Positions 1 through 6,775 of a DNA stretch of 9,737 nt are shown here, one piece after another. Each line of letters starts with the position of its first letter. The stretch's first letter is position 1. The notes under the pieces were generated by a model, which saw nothing but the letters and a program-made list of their open reading frames with translations, was not told the origin of the DNA and ran no database searches. The position numbers and the translations under genes are program-made. The stretch is from an uncultured Oscillospiraceae bacterium (lineage in GTDB: Bacteria; Bacillota; Clostridia; Oscillospirales; Oscillospiraceae). The stretch covers positions 1-9,737 of the forward strand of contig CAJUPS010000108.1 of the NCBI GenBank assembly GCA_910588045.1, given 5' to 3'.

Positions 1-223
1 CGCCCTCTGACGGCCCAGAGCACTCCGCAGAAAAGCCAGTCTGCCAGGTCGTAGCATAACTAATAACCCCCGTAGTCAGGGGATTCTCAAGGGCGGCGTA
101 GCCCCCTTGAGCACGCTTTTGTTACTTTTCGCGTGCGCGAAAAGTAAGCCCTGCCCCGGCAGGGGCGAATCTAAAACAAGATTTATGCTGGAGCCGCCGC
201 GCAGCGGCGGCAAAGGAGACAGT
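1..223. other. Intergenic region upstream of the pgk-like gene
   Basis: No protein-coding gene is convincing here. The region is dominated by the modular repeat. The hairpin at 86-111 is followed by a short, interrupted T-rich stretch (CACGCTTTTGTTA), so it could act as a weak terminator for a gene to the left, but there is no clean U-tract. No promoter with good -35/-10 spacing was recognised. The end of an upstream gene is not visible. Confidence 0.5.
46..212 (-). repeat. Modular hairpin-rich intergenic repeat, copy 1
   Basis: This stretch is the reverse complement of the repeat at 6778-6909. Shared blocks, in the same order when one copy is reversed, are: a 17-base block identical at 196-212 and 6778-6794; a CTTTTC/GAAAAG hairpin (122-147 here, 12-bp arms, 2-base loop); a CAAAAGC spacer; a CTCAAGGG/CCCTTGAG hairpin (86-111 here); the 14-mer GGGATTCTCAAGGG (80-93); and a diverged AT-rich block (46-74). 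Two further hairpins, 149-164 (7-bp arms) and 193-211 (8-bp arms, 3-base loop), lie in it. The end at 212 abuts the ribosome site of the next gene. No transposase is encoded, so it resembles a non-autonomous or REP-type element. The left boundary is uncertain and may lie before the window. Confidence 0.75.
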
Positions 224-1477
224 ATGCGATTTGGAATAAAGACCCTCGACGACGCCCAGGTGGGCGGCAAAACCGTCCTCTGCCGGGTAGACATCAACCA
301 GCCCGTGGACCGGGAAAAAGGAACGCTGAAAAGCATCAACCGCATTGAAGCATGTGTTCCCACCATAAAGGAGCTCTCGGAAAAAGGAGCAAAAGTGGTC
401 CTCCTGGCCCACCAGGGCAGCGACATTGAATATAAAAATTATTATACGACGAAACCCCACGCGGAGGTATTGACCCGCCTGCTGGGCAAAGAAGTAAAAT
501 GGATCGACGACGTGTGCGGCCCCGCCGCCCGGGCGGCGATCCAGAATTTGCAGAATGGAGAAATTCTGCTCCTGGACAACGTCCGCTTCGTAGCGGAGGA
601 GCAGACCCTCTTCGAGATGAAACTCCGCCTCACCCATGCCCAGCAGGCAAAGACCCTCCTGGTGGAGAAGCTGGCCCCCCTGGCGGACCTCTACGTCTGC
701 GACGCCTTCGCCGCTGCCCACCGGGATCAGCCCAGCCTCTGCGGCTTTGAGCAGGTGCTCCCCTCCTATATGGGGCGGCTCTTTGAAAAGGAGTTCTGTA
801 CCGTCTCCCAGGTCATGGAGGAGCCGGTCAGGCCCTGCGTGTTCGTGCTGGGCGGGGCAAAAATCTCCGACGCCTTCCTGATGATGAAGACCGTTCTGGA
901 GCGGGGCGTGGCGGATCAGATCCTCACGGGCGGACTGGTGGGAAATATCTTCCTCACCGCCCTGGGGAAGGAGATCGGGCAGGGCAGCGTGGACTTTATC
1001 ATGAAGTCCAACTACGGAGAGTACATTGAAAAGGCAAAGGAGCTCTATGCCCAGTACGGCGGGAAGATCATCCTCCCGGCAGACCTGGCCTGGGTGACAA
1101 GCGGCGAGCGGCAGGAGGCCGCGCTGGGGAGCGTTCCGGCGGACATCGCCGCCGTAGACGTGGGCGGCGAGACCGCCAGGCTCTACCGGGAGGCCATTCT
1201 GAACGCCAAGACCGTGTTCGTCAACGGCCCTATGGGCGTCTTCGAGCAGGCCCCCAGCGAGGCGGGGACCCGCGCCGTCTGGCAGGCCCTGGCGGATACT
1301 CGGGCCCACACCGTCCTGGGCGGCGGCGACAGCATCACCGCCACGGAGAAGTACGGACTGACGGACAAAATGGGCTACATCTGCACCGGCGGCGGAGCCC
1401 TGATCCGGTTTTTGACCGGCGAGGAGCTGCCGGTAGTCAAGGCGCTGCGCCACGGCGCGGGCCTGTGTGAGAATTGA
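224..1477 (+). CDS. pgk: Archaeal-type phosphoglycerate kinase paralogue
   Basis: The 417-residue product belongs to the phosphoglycerate kinase family (acyl phosphate + ADP to acid + ATP, cytoplasmic). Seen: the substrate-site string RVDINQP (21-27, D23/N25), R40, H63, R121 (DNVRF) and R167 (AHRDQPSL) in the N-domain; GGAKISDA (210-217), NGPMGVFE (334-341), GGGDS (366-370) and TGGGAL (388-393) in the C-domain. The start at 224 follows AAAGGAG by 5 bases; an in-frame ATG at 107 lies in a repeat and is rejected. From memory of the family, HQG in place of HLGRP, AFAAAHRDQPSL and ILTGGLVGN are archaeal-type, unlike usual bacterial PGKs. The usual HLGRP arginine, a ligand of the 3-phosphate, is S66, and the catalytic Lys of GGAKxxDK is A217. 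It heads a four-gene run with transketolase and larA. It is probably not the housekeeping enzyme; it may phosphorylate ADP from a carboxylate analogue such as malyl phosphate (inference). Confidence 0.88.
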   Translation: MRFGIKTLDDAQVGGKTVLCRVDINQPVDREKGTLKSINRIEACVPTIKELSEKGAKVVLLAHQGSDIEYKNYYTTKPHAEVLTRLLGKEVKWIDDVCGPAARAAIQNLQNGEILLLDNVRFVAEEQTLFEMKLRLTHAQQAKTLLVEKLAPLADLYVCDAFAAAHRDQPSLCGFEQVLPSYMGRLFEKEFCTVSQVMEEPVRPCVFVLGGAKISDAFLMMKTVLERGVADQILTGGLVGNIFLTALGKEIGQGSVDFIMKSNYGEYIEKAKELYAQYGGKIILPADLAWVTSGERQEAALGSVPADIAAVDVGGETARLYREAILNAKTVFVNGPMGVFEQAPSEAGTRAVWQALADTRAHTVLGGGDSITATEKYGLTDKMGYICTGGGALIRFLTGEELPVVKALRHGAGLCEN

Positions 1478-1490
1478 GAGGTGACTGCAT

Positions 1491-2333
1491 ATGGAAGCGG
1501 CAAAGAAAAAGGAATTGCAGGCGCTGGCCGTCCGCATCCGCATGGCGGCGCTGGAGGCCATCCACTCCCTGGGTTCCGGCCACCTGGGCGGGGCCATGAG
1601 CATCTGCGACGTGCTGGCGGCGCTGTACGGCGGCGAAATGCGCATTCGGGTGGACGACCCCAAGTGGCCCGAGCGGGACAAACTGGTCTGCTCCAAGGGC
1701 CACGCCGGTCCGGCGGTATACGGCACCCTGGCGGTGAAGGGCTATTTCCCCTATGAGGAGCTGAAGACCCTGAACCGCCCCGGCACCCGGCTGCCCAGCC
1801 ACTGCGACCGGAACAAGACCCCCGGCGTGGACATGACCACCGGTTCCCTGGGGCAGGGCACGTCCCTGGCCTGCGGCATGGCCCTGGGCGACAAGCTCAA
1901 GGGCCGGGATTCCCGGGTGTTTCTGATCGTGGGCGACGGCGAGAGCAACGAGGGCCAGGTCTGGGAGGCCATGGCCTTCGCCAGCGCCAAGAAGCTGGAT
2001 AATCTGGTGGTCCTGCTGGACTGGAACAAGCGGCAGCTGGACGGCTGGACCGAGGACATCTACCCCATGGGGGACTACGTGGCCAAGTTCGAGGCGTTCG
2101 GCTTCGACACCGTGAAGGTGGACGGCAACAACGTGGAGGAGGTGGCGGAAGCGCTCGCCAACATCCGTCCGGGCGGCGGCAGACCCCACGCCGTCATCCT
2201 GGACACGGTGAAGGGCGCCGGGATTCAGGAGGTAGAGGACACCGAAATGAACCACAGCCTCACCGTCAGCGATGAGCAATTTGAGAGATGGACCGCCCAG
2301 CTGAAGGCCCAGCTGGCAGAACTGGAGGGCTGA
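1491..2333 (+). CDS. Transketolase, N-terminal (ThDP-binding) subunit
   Basis: This 280-residue protein is the N-terminal half of a split transketolase, the subunit that binds the pyrophosphate of thiamine diphosphate and Mg2+. Seen: GSGHLGG (28-34, H31), SKGHAGPAVYG (68-78, H71), LPSHCDRNK (101-109, H104), GSLGQGTSLACGMA (118-131), and the ThDP motif GDGESNEG (148-155) closing with N179 in DWNK; KGAGI at 241-245 and H255 near the end. H31, H71 and H104 match the three active-site histidines of full-length transketolases. It starts 13 bases after the pgk-like gene with GAGAGGTG upstream, and ends 3 bases before its partner. Split transketolases are common in Clostridia and Archaea and are also found in dedicated catabolic clusters (apulose phosphate, sulfofructose). 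Here the partner genes point to a carbohydrate-acid substrate rather than ordinary pentose-phosphate work (inference). Confidence 0.93.
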   Translation: MEAAKKKELQALAVRIRMAALEAIHSLGSGHLGGAMSICDVLAALYGGEMRIRVDDPKWPERDKLVCSKGHAGPAVYGTLAVKGYFPYEELKTLNRPGTRLPSHCDRNKTPGVDMTTGSLGQGTSLACGMALGDKLKGRDSRVFLIVGDGESNEGQVWEAMAFASAKKLDNLVVLLDWNKRQLDGWTEDIYPMGDYVAKFEAFGFDTVKVDGNNVEEVAEALANIRPGGGRPHAVILDTVKGAGIQEVEDTEMNHSLTVSDEQFERWTAQLKAQLAELEG

Positions 2334-2336
2334 GAG

Positions 2337-3302
2337 ATGGTGAAGATCGTTTATACAGGAGAAATGGATCCCCGCCTGTGCAAGAGCGTCCTCGGGGAGA
2401 CCATCCCCGCCCTGGCTGAGAGGGACCCGGACGTCATCTATCTGGACGCGGACCTCATGAGCTGCATCGGCACCGCCAAGTGGGCCAAGGCCCACCCGGA
2501 CCGGGCCGTCAACTGCGGCATCGCGGAGGCCAATATGGTGGGCGTGGCCTGCGGCCTGGCCTCCGCCGGGTTCAAGCCCATCGTCCACACCTTCGGCCCC
2601 TTCGCCTCCCGCCGGTGCTACGACCAGGCGTTCCTCAGCGGCGGATACGCCAGGAACGACGTCACTATCATCGGCACCGACCCCGGCGTCACCGCCACCA
2701 TGAACGGCGGCACCCACATGCCCTTTGAGGACGTGGCCCTCTACCGCGCCCTGCCGGGGTCCACGGTGATCGACGTCACGGACCCCACCCTGCTGGTCAG
2801 CGTCCTGGGCCAGTGCGTGGACCGCCCGGGCGTGAAGTTCATCCGGGTGGGCCGGAAGCAGTACGCCAAGGTCTACGAGGAGGGCAGCGAGCTTCCCATC
2901 GGCAAGGCTGTCACCCTCCACGAGGGCTCCGACATCGCCATCTTCGCCTCCGGCATCATGATCCACGAGGCCATGCAGGCCGCCAAGGCCCTGGAGAGCG
3001 AGGGCGTCGGCGCGGCGGTGATCGACATGTTCACTATTAAGCCACTGGACGAGGAGGCCGTGGAGACCTGGACGAAGAAGTGCGGCGCGGTGGTCGTGGC
3101 GGAGAACCACAACCAGTACGGCGGCCTCTGGTCCGCTGTGTCCGAGGTCCTGGCCAAGAGGTGTCCCGTCCCCGCCGACTGCGTGGCCGTGGAGGACGAG
3201 TTCGGCGAGGTGGGCCCCCAGGGCTACCTCCAGGAGCGCTTCGGCCTCACCGCCGCCCACATCGTGGAGCAGGTGAAAACGGTTCTGGCCAGAAAGGGCT
3301 GA
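2337..3302 (+). CDS. Transketolase, C-terminal subunit
   Basis: This 321-residue protein supplies the pyrimidine-binding and C-terminal domains of transketolase and forms the active site with the preceding subunit. Seen: DADL (37-40), GIAEANMVG (61-69) with the catalytic glutamate E64, HTFGPFASRRCYDQ (84-97), GGTHMPFED (124-132) with H127, FIRVGRK (168-174), and a C-terminal domain from about 190 with VVVAENHNQYGGL. GGAGGG lies just before the ATG, within the end of the N-subunit gene, so the two are translationally linked. Aligned by eye with E. coli TktA, the phosphate-contacting His461 position is D115 and the substrate-contacting Asp469 position is N123, while Arg520 seems kept as R173. 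These changes lie at the substrate-binding end of the site and suggest a substrate different from classic sugar phosphates. The alignment is from memory and should be tested. Confidence 0.92.
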   Translation: MVKIVYTGEMDPRLCKSVLGETIPALAERDPDVIYLDADLMSCIGTAKWAKAHPDRAVNCGIAEANMVGVACGLASAGFKPIVHTFGPFASRRCYDQAFLSGGYARNDVTIIGTDPGVTATMNGGTHMPFEDVALYRALPGSTVIDVTDPTLLVSVLGQCVDRPGVKFIRVGRKQYAKVYEEGSELPIGKAVTLHEGSDIAIFASGIMIHEAMQAAKALESEGVGAAVIDMFTIKPLDEEAVETWTKKCGAVVVAENHNQYGGLWSAVSEVLAKRCPVPADCVAVEDEFGEVGPQGYLQERFGLTAAHIVEQVKTVLARKG

Positions 3303-3306
3303 TGTC

Positions 3307-4557
3307 ATGAAGCTGAGTTTCGGATTCGGCGCGGGGACCCAGGAGGCGGAGGTCCCGGAGAAAAACCTCCTAGGCGTCCTCCACGCCAACGAGGTGGAAT
3401 TGGGCCTCACCGGCGAGGCAGAGGTCCGGCGGGCGCTGGCGGACCCCATCGGGTCCCCCCGCCTGGGGGAGATCGTGAAGCCCGGGGAGAAGATCGCCAT
3501 CGTCACCAGCGACATCACCCGCCCCATGCCCACCTACAAGGTCATGCCCGCCCTGTTGGATGAGCTGTATGCGGCGGGTGTAAAGGCGGAGGACATTACA
3601 CTGGTCTTCGCCCTGGGCAGCCACCGGAAGCACACGGACGAGGAGCGGAAGCGCCTGGCCGGGGAGCGGGCCTGGAGCGAGATCGCCTGCGTGGACAGCG
3701 ACCCCGCCGACTGTGTGCTCCTGGGCGTCACCGCCGCCGGGACCCCGGTGGACATCACCCGCGCCGTGGCGGAGGCCGACCGGCGGATCTGCCTGGGGAA
3801 CATCGAGTACCACTACTTCGCCGGGTACTCCGGCGGGGCCAAGGCCATCATGCCCGGCGTGTCCACCCGGGACGCCATCCAGTCCAACCACTCCATGATG
3901 GTCCGGCCGGAAGCCTGCGCCGGGGCGCTGGAGACCAACCCCCTGCGGATGGACATTGAGGAGGCCGGGGCCATCTGCGGCATCGACTTCCTCCTCAACG
4001 TGGTCCTCAGCGAGCACAAGGAGATCATCCGGGCCGTGGCGGGCCACCCCGTCAAGGCCCACCGGGCGGGGTGCGCGTTCCTGGATACGCTGTACCTCAA
4101 AAAGCTGTCCGAGGGCGCGGACATCGTCCTGGTGAGCCAGGGGGGCGCGCCCAAGGACTTGAACCTGTACCAGACCCAGAAGGCCCTGGACAACGCCCGC
4201 CACGCGGTGAACCCCGGCGGGGTGATCGTCCTCATCGGCTCGTGCAAGGAGGGGCTGGGGGAGCGGGTCTTTGAGGAGTGGATGACTGGATCCGAGTCCC
4301 CCCGGGCCATGATCGAGCGTATCGGCCGGGACTTCCAGCTGGGGGGCCACAAGGCCGCCGCCATCGCCATGACCCTGGAGAAGGCGGACATCTATCTGGT
4401 GAGCGATCTGGAACCGGAGTTCGTCCGCTCCATCTTCCTCACGCCCCAACCCTCCGTCCAGGATGCGCTGAATAAGGCTTTTGAGAAGCTGGGGCCGGAT
4501 GCAACGGTGCTGGCCATGCCCTACGGCGGGTCCACGCTGCCGAGGATCGTTGGCTGA
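3307..4557 (+). CDS. larA: LarA-family nickel-dependent 2-hydroxyacid racemase
   Basis: The 416-residue product matches the LarA superfamily, which racemises or epimerises 2-hydroxyacids by hydride transfer to a nickel-pincer nucleotide cofactor bound to a lysine. Seen: SDITRPMP (68-75, R72), ALGSHRKHT (102-110, H106/H109), YHYFAGYSGGAKAIMPG (168-184) with H169 and the cofactor lysine K179, SNH (193-195, nickel ligand H195), and GGAPKDLNLYQTQKAL (279-294) with Q289 and K292, equivalent to Q295/K298 of the Lactiplantibacillus enzyme. All key residues are present, so it should be active if the host makes the cofactor with LarB/C/E, which are not in this window. Known members act on lactate, malate, phenyllactate or gluconate-type acids. 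Lying between transketolase and malic enzyme genes, malate is my preferred substrate; lactate cannot be excluded. The ATG follows the previous stop by 4 bases, with a weak AAAGGG ribosome site. Confidence 0.9.
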   Translation: MKLSFGFGAGTQEAEVPEKNLLGVLHANEVELGLTGEAEVRRALADPIGSPRLGEIVKPGEKIAIVTSDITRPMPTYKVMPALLDELYAAGVKAEDITLVFALGSHRKHTDEERKRLAGERAWSEIACVDSDPADCVLLGVTAAGTPVDITRAVAEADRRICLGNIEYHYFAGYSGGAKAIMPGVSTRDAIQSNHSMMVRPEACAGALETNPLRMDIEEAGAICGIDFLLNVVLSEHKEIIRAVAGHPVKAHRAGCAFLDTLYLKKLSEGADIVLVSQGGAPKDLNLYQTQKALDNARHAVNPGGVIVLIGSCKEGLGERVFEEWMTGSESPRAMIERIGRDFQLGGHKAAAIAMTLEKADIYLVSDLEPEFVRSIFLTPQPSVQDALNKAFEKLGPDATVLAMPYGGSTLPRIVG

Positions 4558-4561
4558 ACCC

Positions 4562-4637
4562 GTAGGGGCGCACATTGTGCGCCCGCACGATACCCTGCAT
4601 CTTCCGTTAGAAACGGGCGCACGATGTGCGCCCCTAC
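4562..4637. repeat. Nested palindromic repeat (REP/MITE-like)
   Basis: Two 24-base arms (4562-4585 and 4614-4637) are inverted copies with a single mismatch, separated by 28 bases. Each arm is itself a palindrome: GGGCGCACA-T-TGTGCGCCC in the left arm, and an 8-bp stem around GAT in the right arm. The outer ends read GTAGGGGCG and CGCCCCTAC. The DNA can therefore form either one long stem or two short hairpins. Elements opening with GTAGGGGCG are, as I recall, dispersed in many gut Firmicute genomes. It lies 4 bases after the larA stop. There is no T-run, so it is not a standard intrinsic terminator, though it could stabilise or separate the two transcript segments. Confidence 0.85.
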
Positions 4638-4685
4638 CATAGATTTTCGTTGAACCGCATGATTGCAAAAAGGAGAACAACCATT

Positions 4686-5858
4686 ATGGATTACGCAAAG
4701 GAATCCCTCCGCCTCCACGAGGAGTGGAAGGGGAAGATCGAAGTCATCGCCACTGTGCCGGTGGAGAGCAAGGACGACCTGTCCCTGGCCTACACCCCCG
4801 GCGTGGCCCAACCCTGTCTGGAGATCCAGAAGGACCTTAATAAGAGCTACGAGCTGACCCGCCGCCACAACCTGTGCGCCGTGATTACCGACGGCTCTGC
4901 GGTGCTGGGCCTGGGGGACATCGGCCCCGAGGCCGGAATGCCCGTGATGGAGGGCAAGTGCGTACTGTTCAAGTCCTTCGGCGGCGTGGACGCCTTCCCT
5001 CTGTGCGTGAAGACCCACGACGTGGACGAGTTCGTCAACGCGGTGTACCTCATGTCCGGCAGCTTCGGCGGCATCAACCTGGAGGACATCGCCGCCCCCC
5101 GGTGCTTTGAGATCGAGCGGAAGCTGAAGGAGAAGTGCGACATCCCCATCTTCCACGACGACCAGCACGGCACCGCCGTCATCACCCTGGCGGGCCTGAC
5201 CAACGCACTGAAGGTGGTGGGCAAGAAGAAGGAGGACGTGAAGATCGTCACCTCCGGCGCGGGCGCGGCGGCGGTGTCCATCGTGAAGCTGCTCCTCTCC
5301 GCCGGATTTAAGCACGTGACCATGTGCGACCGGAAGGGCGCCATCTACGCGGGCCGGGAGGGCCTGAACTGGATCAAGGAGGAGATGGCGGAGGTCACCA
5401 ACCTGGAGAAGAAGGCCGGGACCCTGGCCGACATGCTGGTGGGCGCGGACGTGTTCATCGGCGTCTCCGCCCCCGGCACCGTGACCACGGACATGGTGAA
5501 GACCATGAATAAGGACGCCGTTATCTTCGCCTGCGCCAACCCCACCCCGGAGATCTTCCCCGAGGACGCCAAGGCCGGCGGCGCGGCGGTGATTGCCACG
5601 GGCCGCAGCGACTTCCCCAACCAGATCAACAACGTGCTGGCCTTCCCGGGCATCTTCCGGGGCACCTTCGACGTGCGGGCCAGCGACATCAACGAGGAGA
5701 TGAAGGTTGCCGCCGCCCGCGCCCTGGCGGAGCTGATTTCTGATGAGGAGTTGAGCGCGGACTACATCATCCCCAAGGCGTTCGACAAGCGGGTGGGCCC
5801 CGCGGTGGCCAAGGCCGTGGCCGAGGCCGCCAGAGCCTCCGGCGTAGCCCGGATTTAA
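4686..5858 (+). CDS. NAD(P)-dependent malic enzyme
   Basis: This 390-residue protein has the size of the short bacterial malic enzymes, which oxidatively decarboxylate L-malate to pyruvate + CO2 with NAD(P)H formation. Seen: LAYTPGVAQPC (34-44) with the catalytic tyrosine Y36, EGKCVLFKSFGGVDAFP (89-105) with lysine K91, metal ligands in NLEDIAAPR (131-139) and IFHDDQHGT (155-163), the dinucleotide-binding GAGAAA (191-196), CANPTPEI (283-290) and ATGRSDFPNQINN (304-316). An acidic residue (D215) after the second Rossmann strand favours NAD over NADP (inference). The ATG at 4686 follows AGGAG at 4671-4675; an in-frame ATG at 4626 lies inside the palindromic repeat and would add 20 residues foreign to the family. 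The next gene begins 14 bases on, so it is probably co-transcribed with iolE, an unusual pairing for malic enzyme. Confidence 0.95.
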   Translation: MDYAKESLRLHEEWKGKIEVIATVPVESKDDLSLAYTPGVAQPCLEIQKDLNKSYELTRRHNLCAVITDGSAVLGLGDIGPEAGMPVMEGKCVLFKSFGGVDAFPLCVKTHDVDEFVNAVYLMSGSFGGINLEDIAAPRCFEIERKLKEKCDIPIFHDDQHGTAVITLAGLTNALKVVGKKKEDVKIVTSGAGAAAVSIVKLLLSAGFKHVTMCDRKGAIYAGREGLNWIKEEMAEVTNLEKKAGTLADMLVGADVFIGVSAPGTVTTDMVKTMNKDAVIFACANPTPEIFPEDAKAGGAAVIATGRSDFPNQINNVLAFPGIFRGTFDVRASDINEEMKVAAARALAELISDEELSADYIIPKAFDKRVGPAVAKAVAEAARASGVARI

Positions 5859-5872
5859 GGGAGGGTTCCGAT

Positions 5873-6775
5873 ATGTTTGATCCCAAGACTGTCAAGCTGG
5901 GCATTGCGCCCATCGGCTGGTGCAACGACGACATGCCCGAGCTGGGGGCGGAGAACACCTTCAAGCAGACCGTCAGCGAGATGGCCCTGGCGGGGTTCAC
6001 CGGCTGTGAGATCGGCAACAAGTACCCCTCCGACCCGGCGGAGCTGAAAGCACAGCTGGATTTGCGGGGGATGCGGATTGCCAGCCGGTGGTTCTCCTCC
6101 TTCCTGATTACCAAGCCCTACGAGGAAGTCGAAGCGGAGTTTGTCAAGGAACTGGCGTTTCTGGCCGCCGTGGGTGCGGACCGGATCAACGTCAGCGAGC
6201 AGAGCTACTCCATCCAGGGGCAGGTGGATACGCCTATTCTCACCGGGAATCACAAGCATGTCATGGACGAGCGGGAGTGGGGCCTTCTCTGCGACGGGCT
6301 CAACAAGCTGGGCAAGGTAGCGGTTGACCGGGGGTTCAAGCTGTGCTTCCACCACCACATGGGCACCGTGGTCCAGACGGCGGAGGAGACGGACCGGATG
6401 ATGGCCAACACCGATCCCCGGTACGTGTTCCTGTGCTACGACACCGGGCACTTTACCTTCGCCGGGGAGGACCCGCTGACGATGCTCAAAAAATATGTGG
6501 CCCGGGTGGGCCACGTGCACCTGAAGGATATGAGACTCCCCGTGGTGGAGGAGGCCAGGAAAAACAACTGGAGCTTCCTCCAGGCGGTGCGGAACGGGGC
6601 CTTTACCGTCCCCGGGGACGGCAACGTCGATTTTGACCCGGTGTTCAAGGTGCTCTCCGATGCTGGCTATCAGGGCTGGCTTCTGGTGGAGGCCGAGCAG
6701 GATCCCGCAAAGGCTGACCCTCTGGCCTACGCGATGAAAGCCAGAAAGTACATCCGGGAGCACACCGGGCTGTGA
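5873..6775 (+). CDS. iolE: Inosose dehydratase (2-keto-myo-inositol dehydratase)
   Basis: IolE removes water from 2-keto-myo-inositol to give 3D-trihydroxycyclohexane-1,2-dione, the second step of inositol breakdown. The 300-residue product is of normal length and has the xylose-isomerase-like TIM-barrel pattern. Seen: the near-diagnostic GIAPIGWCNDDMPELG (10-25), CEIGNKYP (45-52), INVSEQS (105-111), KLCFHHHMGT (156-165), CYDTGHFTFAGEDP (188-201), RVGHVHLKD (211-219) and WLLVEAEQDP (269-278); the acidic residues and histidines in these strings form the divalent-metal site of the family. GGGAGG lies about 7 bases before the ATG. The gene directly follows malic enzyme. A repeat element begins 3 bases after its stop, separating it from iolB. 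Confidence 0.95.
   Translation: MFDPKTVKLGIAPIGWCNDDMPELGAENTFKQTVSEMALAGFTGCEIGNKYPSDPAELKAQLDLRGMRIASRWFSSFLITKPYEEVEAEFVKELAFLAAVGADRINVSEQSYSIQGQVDTPILTGNHKHVMDEREWGLLCDGLNKLGKVAVDRGFKLCFHHHMGTVVQTAEETDRMMANTDPRYVFLCYDTGHFTFAGEDPLTMLKKYVARVGHVHLKDMRLPVVEEARKNNWSFLQAVRNGAFTVPGDGNVDFDPVFKVLSDAGYQGWLLVEAEQDPAKADPLAYAMKARKYIREHTGL

Noticed and set aside
86..128. Intrinsic terminator at the CTCAAGGG hairpin
   Set aside because: The stem is fair but the downstream T-stretch is short and interrupted, and the same module in copy 2 lies in the opposite orientation without a T-run on the coding strand. Kept only as a weak possibility.
107..223. Upstream in-frame ATG extending the PGK by 39 residues
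   Set aside because: The extension is translated from hairpin repeat DNA and lacks a ribosome site; the ATG at 224 has AAAGGAG and matches the family's N-terminus.
1491..3302. Deoxyxylulose-phosphate synthase (DXS) instead of transketolase
   Set aside because: DXS is a single polypeptide with different motifs; two subunits of 280 and 321 residues with SKGHAGPA, GSLGQG and GIAEANM are typical of split transketolase.
1437..3533. A 698-codon open frame on the - strand
   Set aside because: It is antisense to well-supported transketolase and racemase genes; long reverse frames are common where third codon positions are strongly G+C. The composition is low-complexity (G, H, V, L, A) and no family motif is visible.
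4626..4685. Upstream in-frame ATG of malic enzyme
   Set aside because: It lies inside the palindromic repeat arm; the ATG at 4686 has AGGAG and gives a family-like N-terminus.
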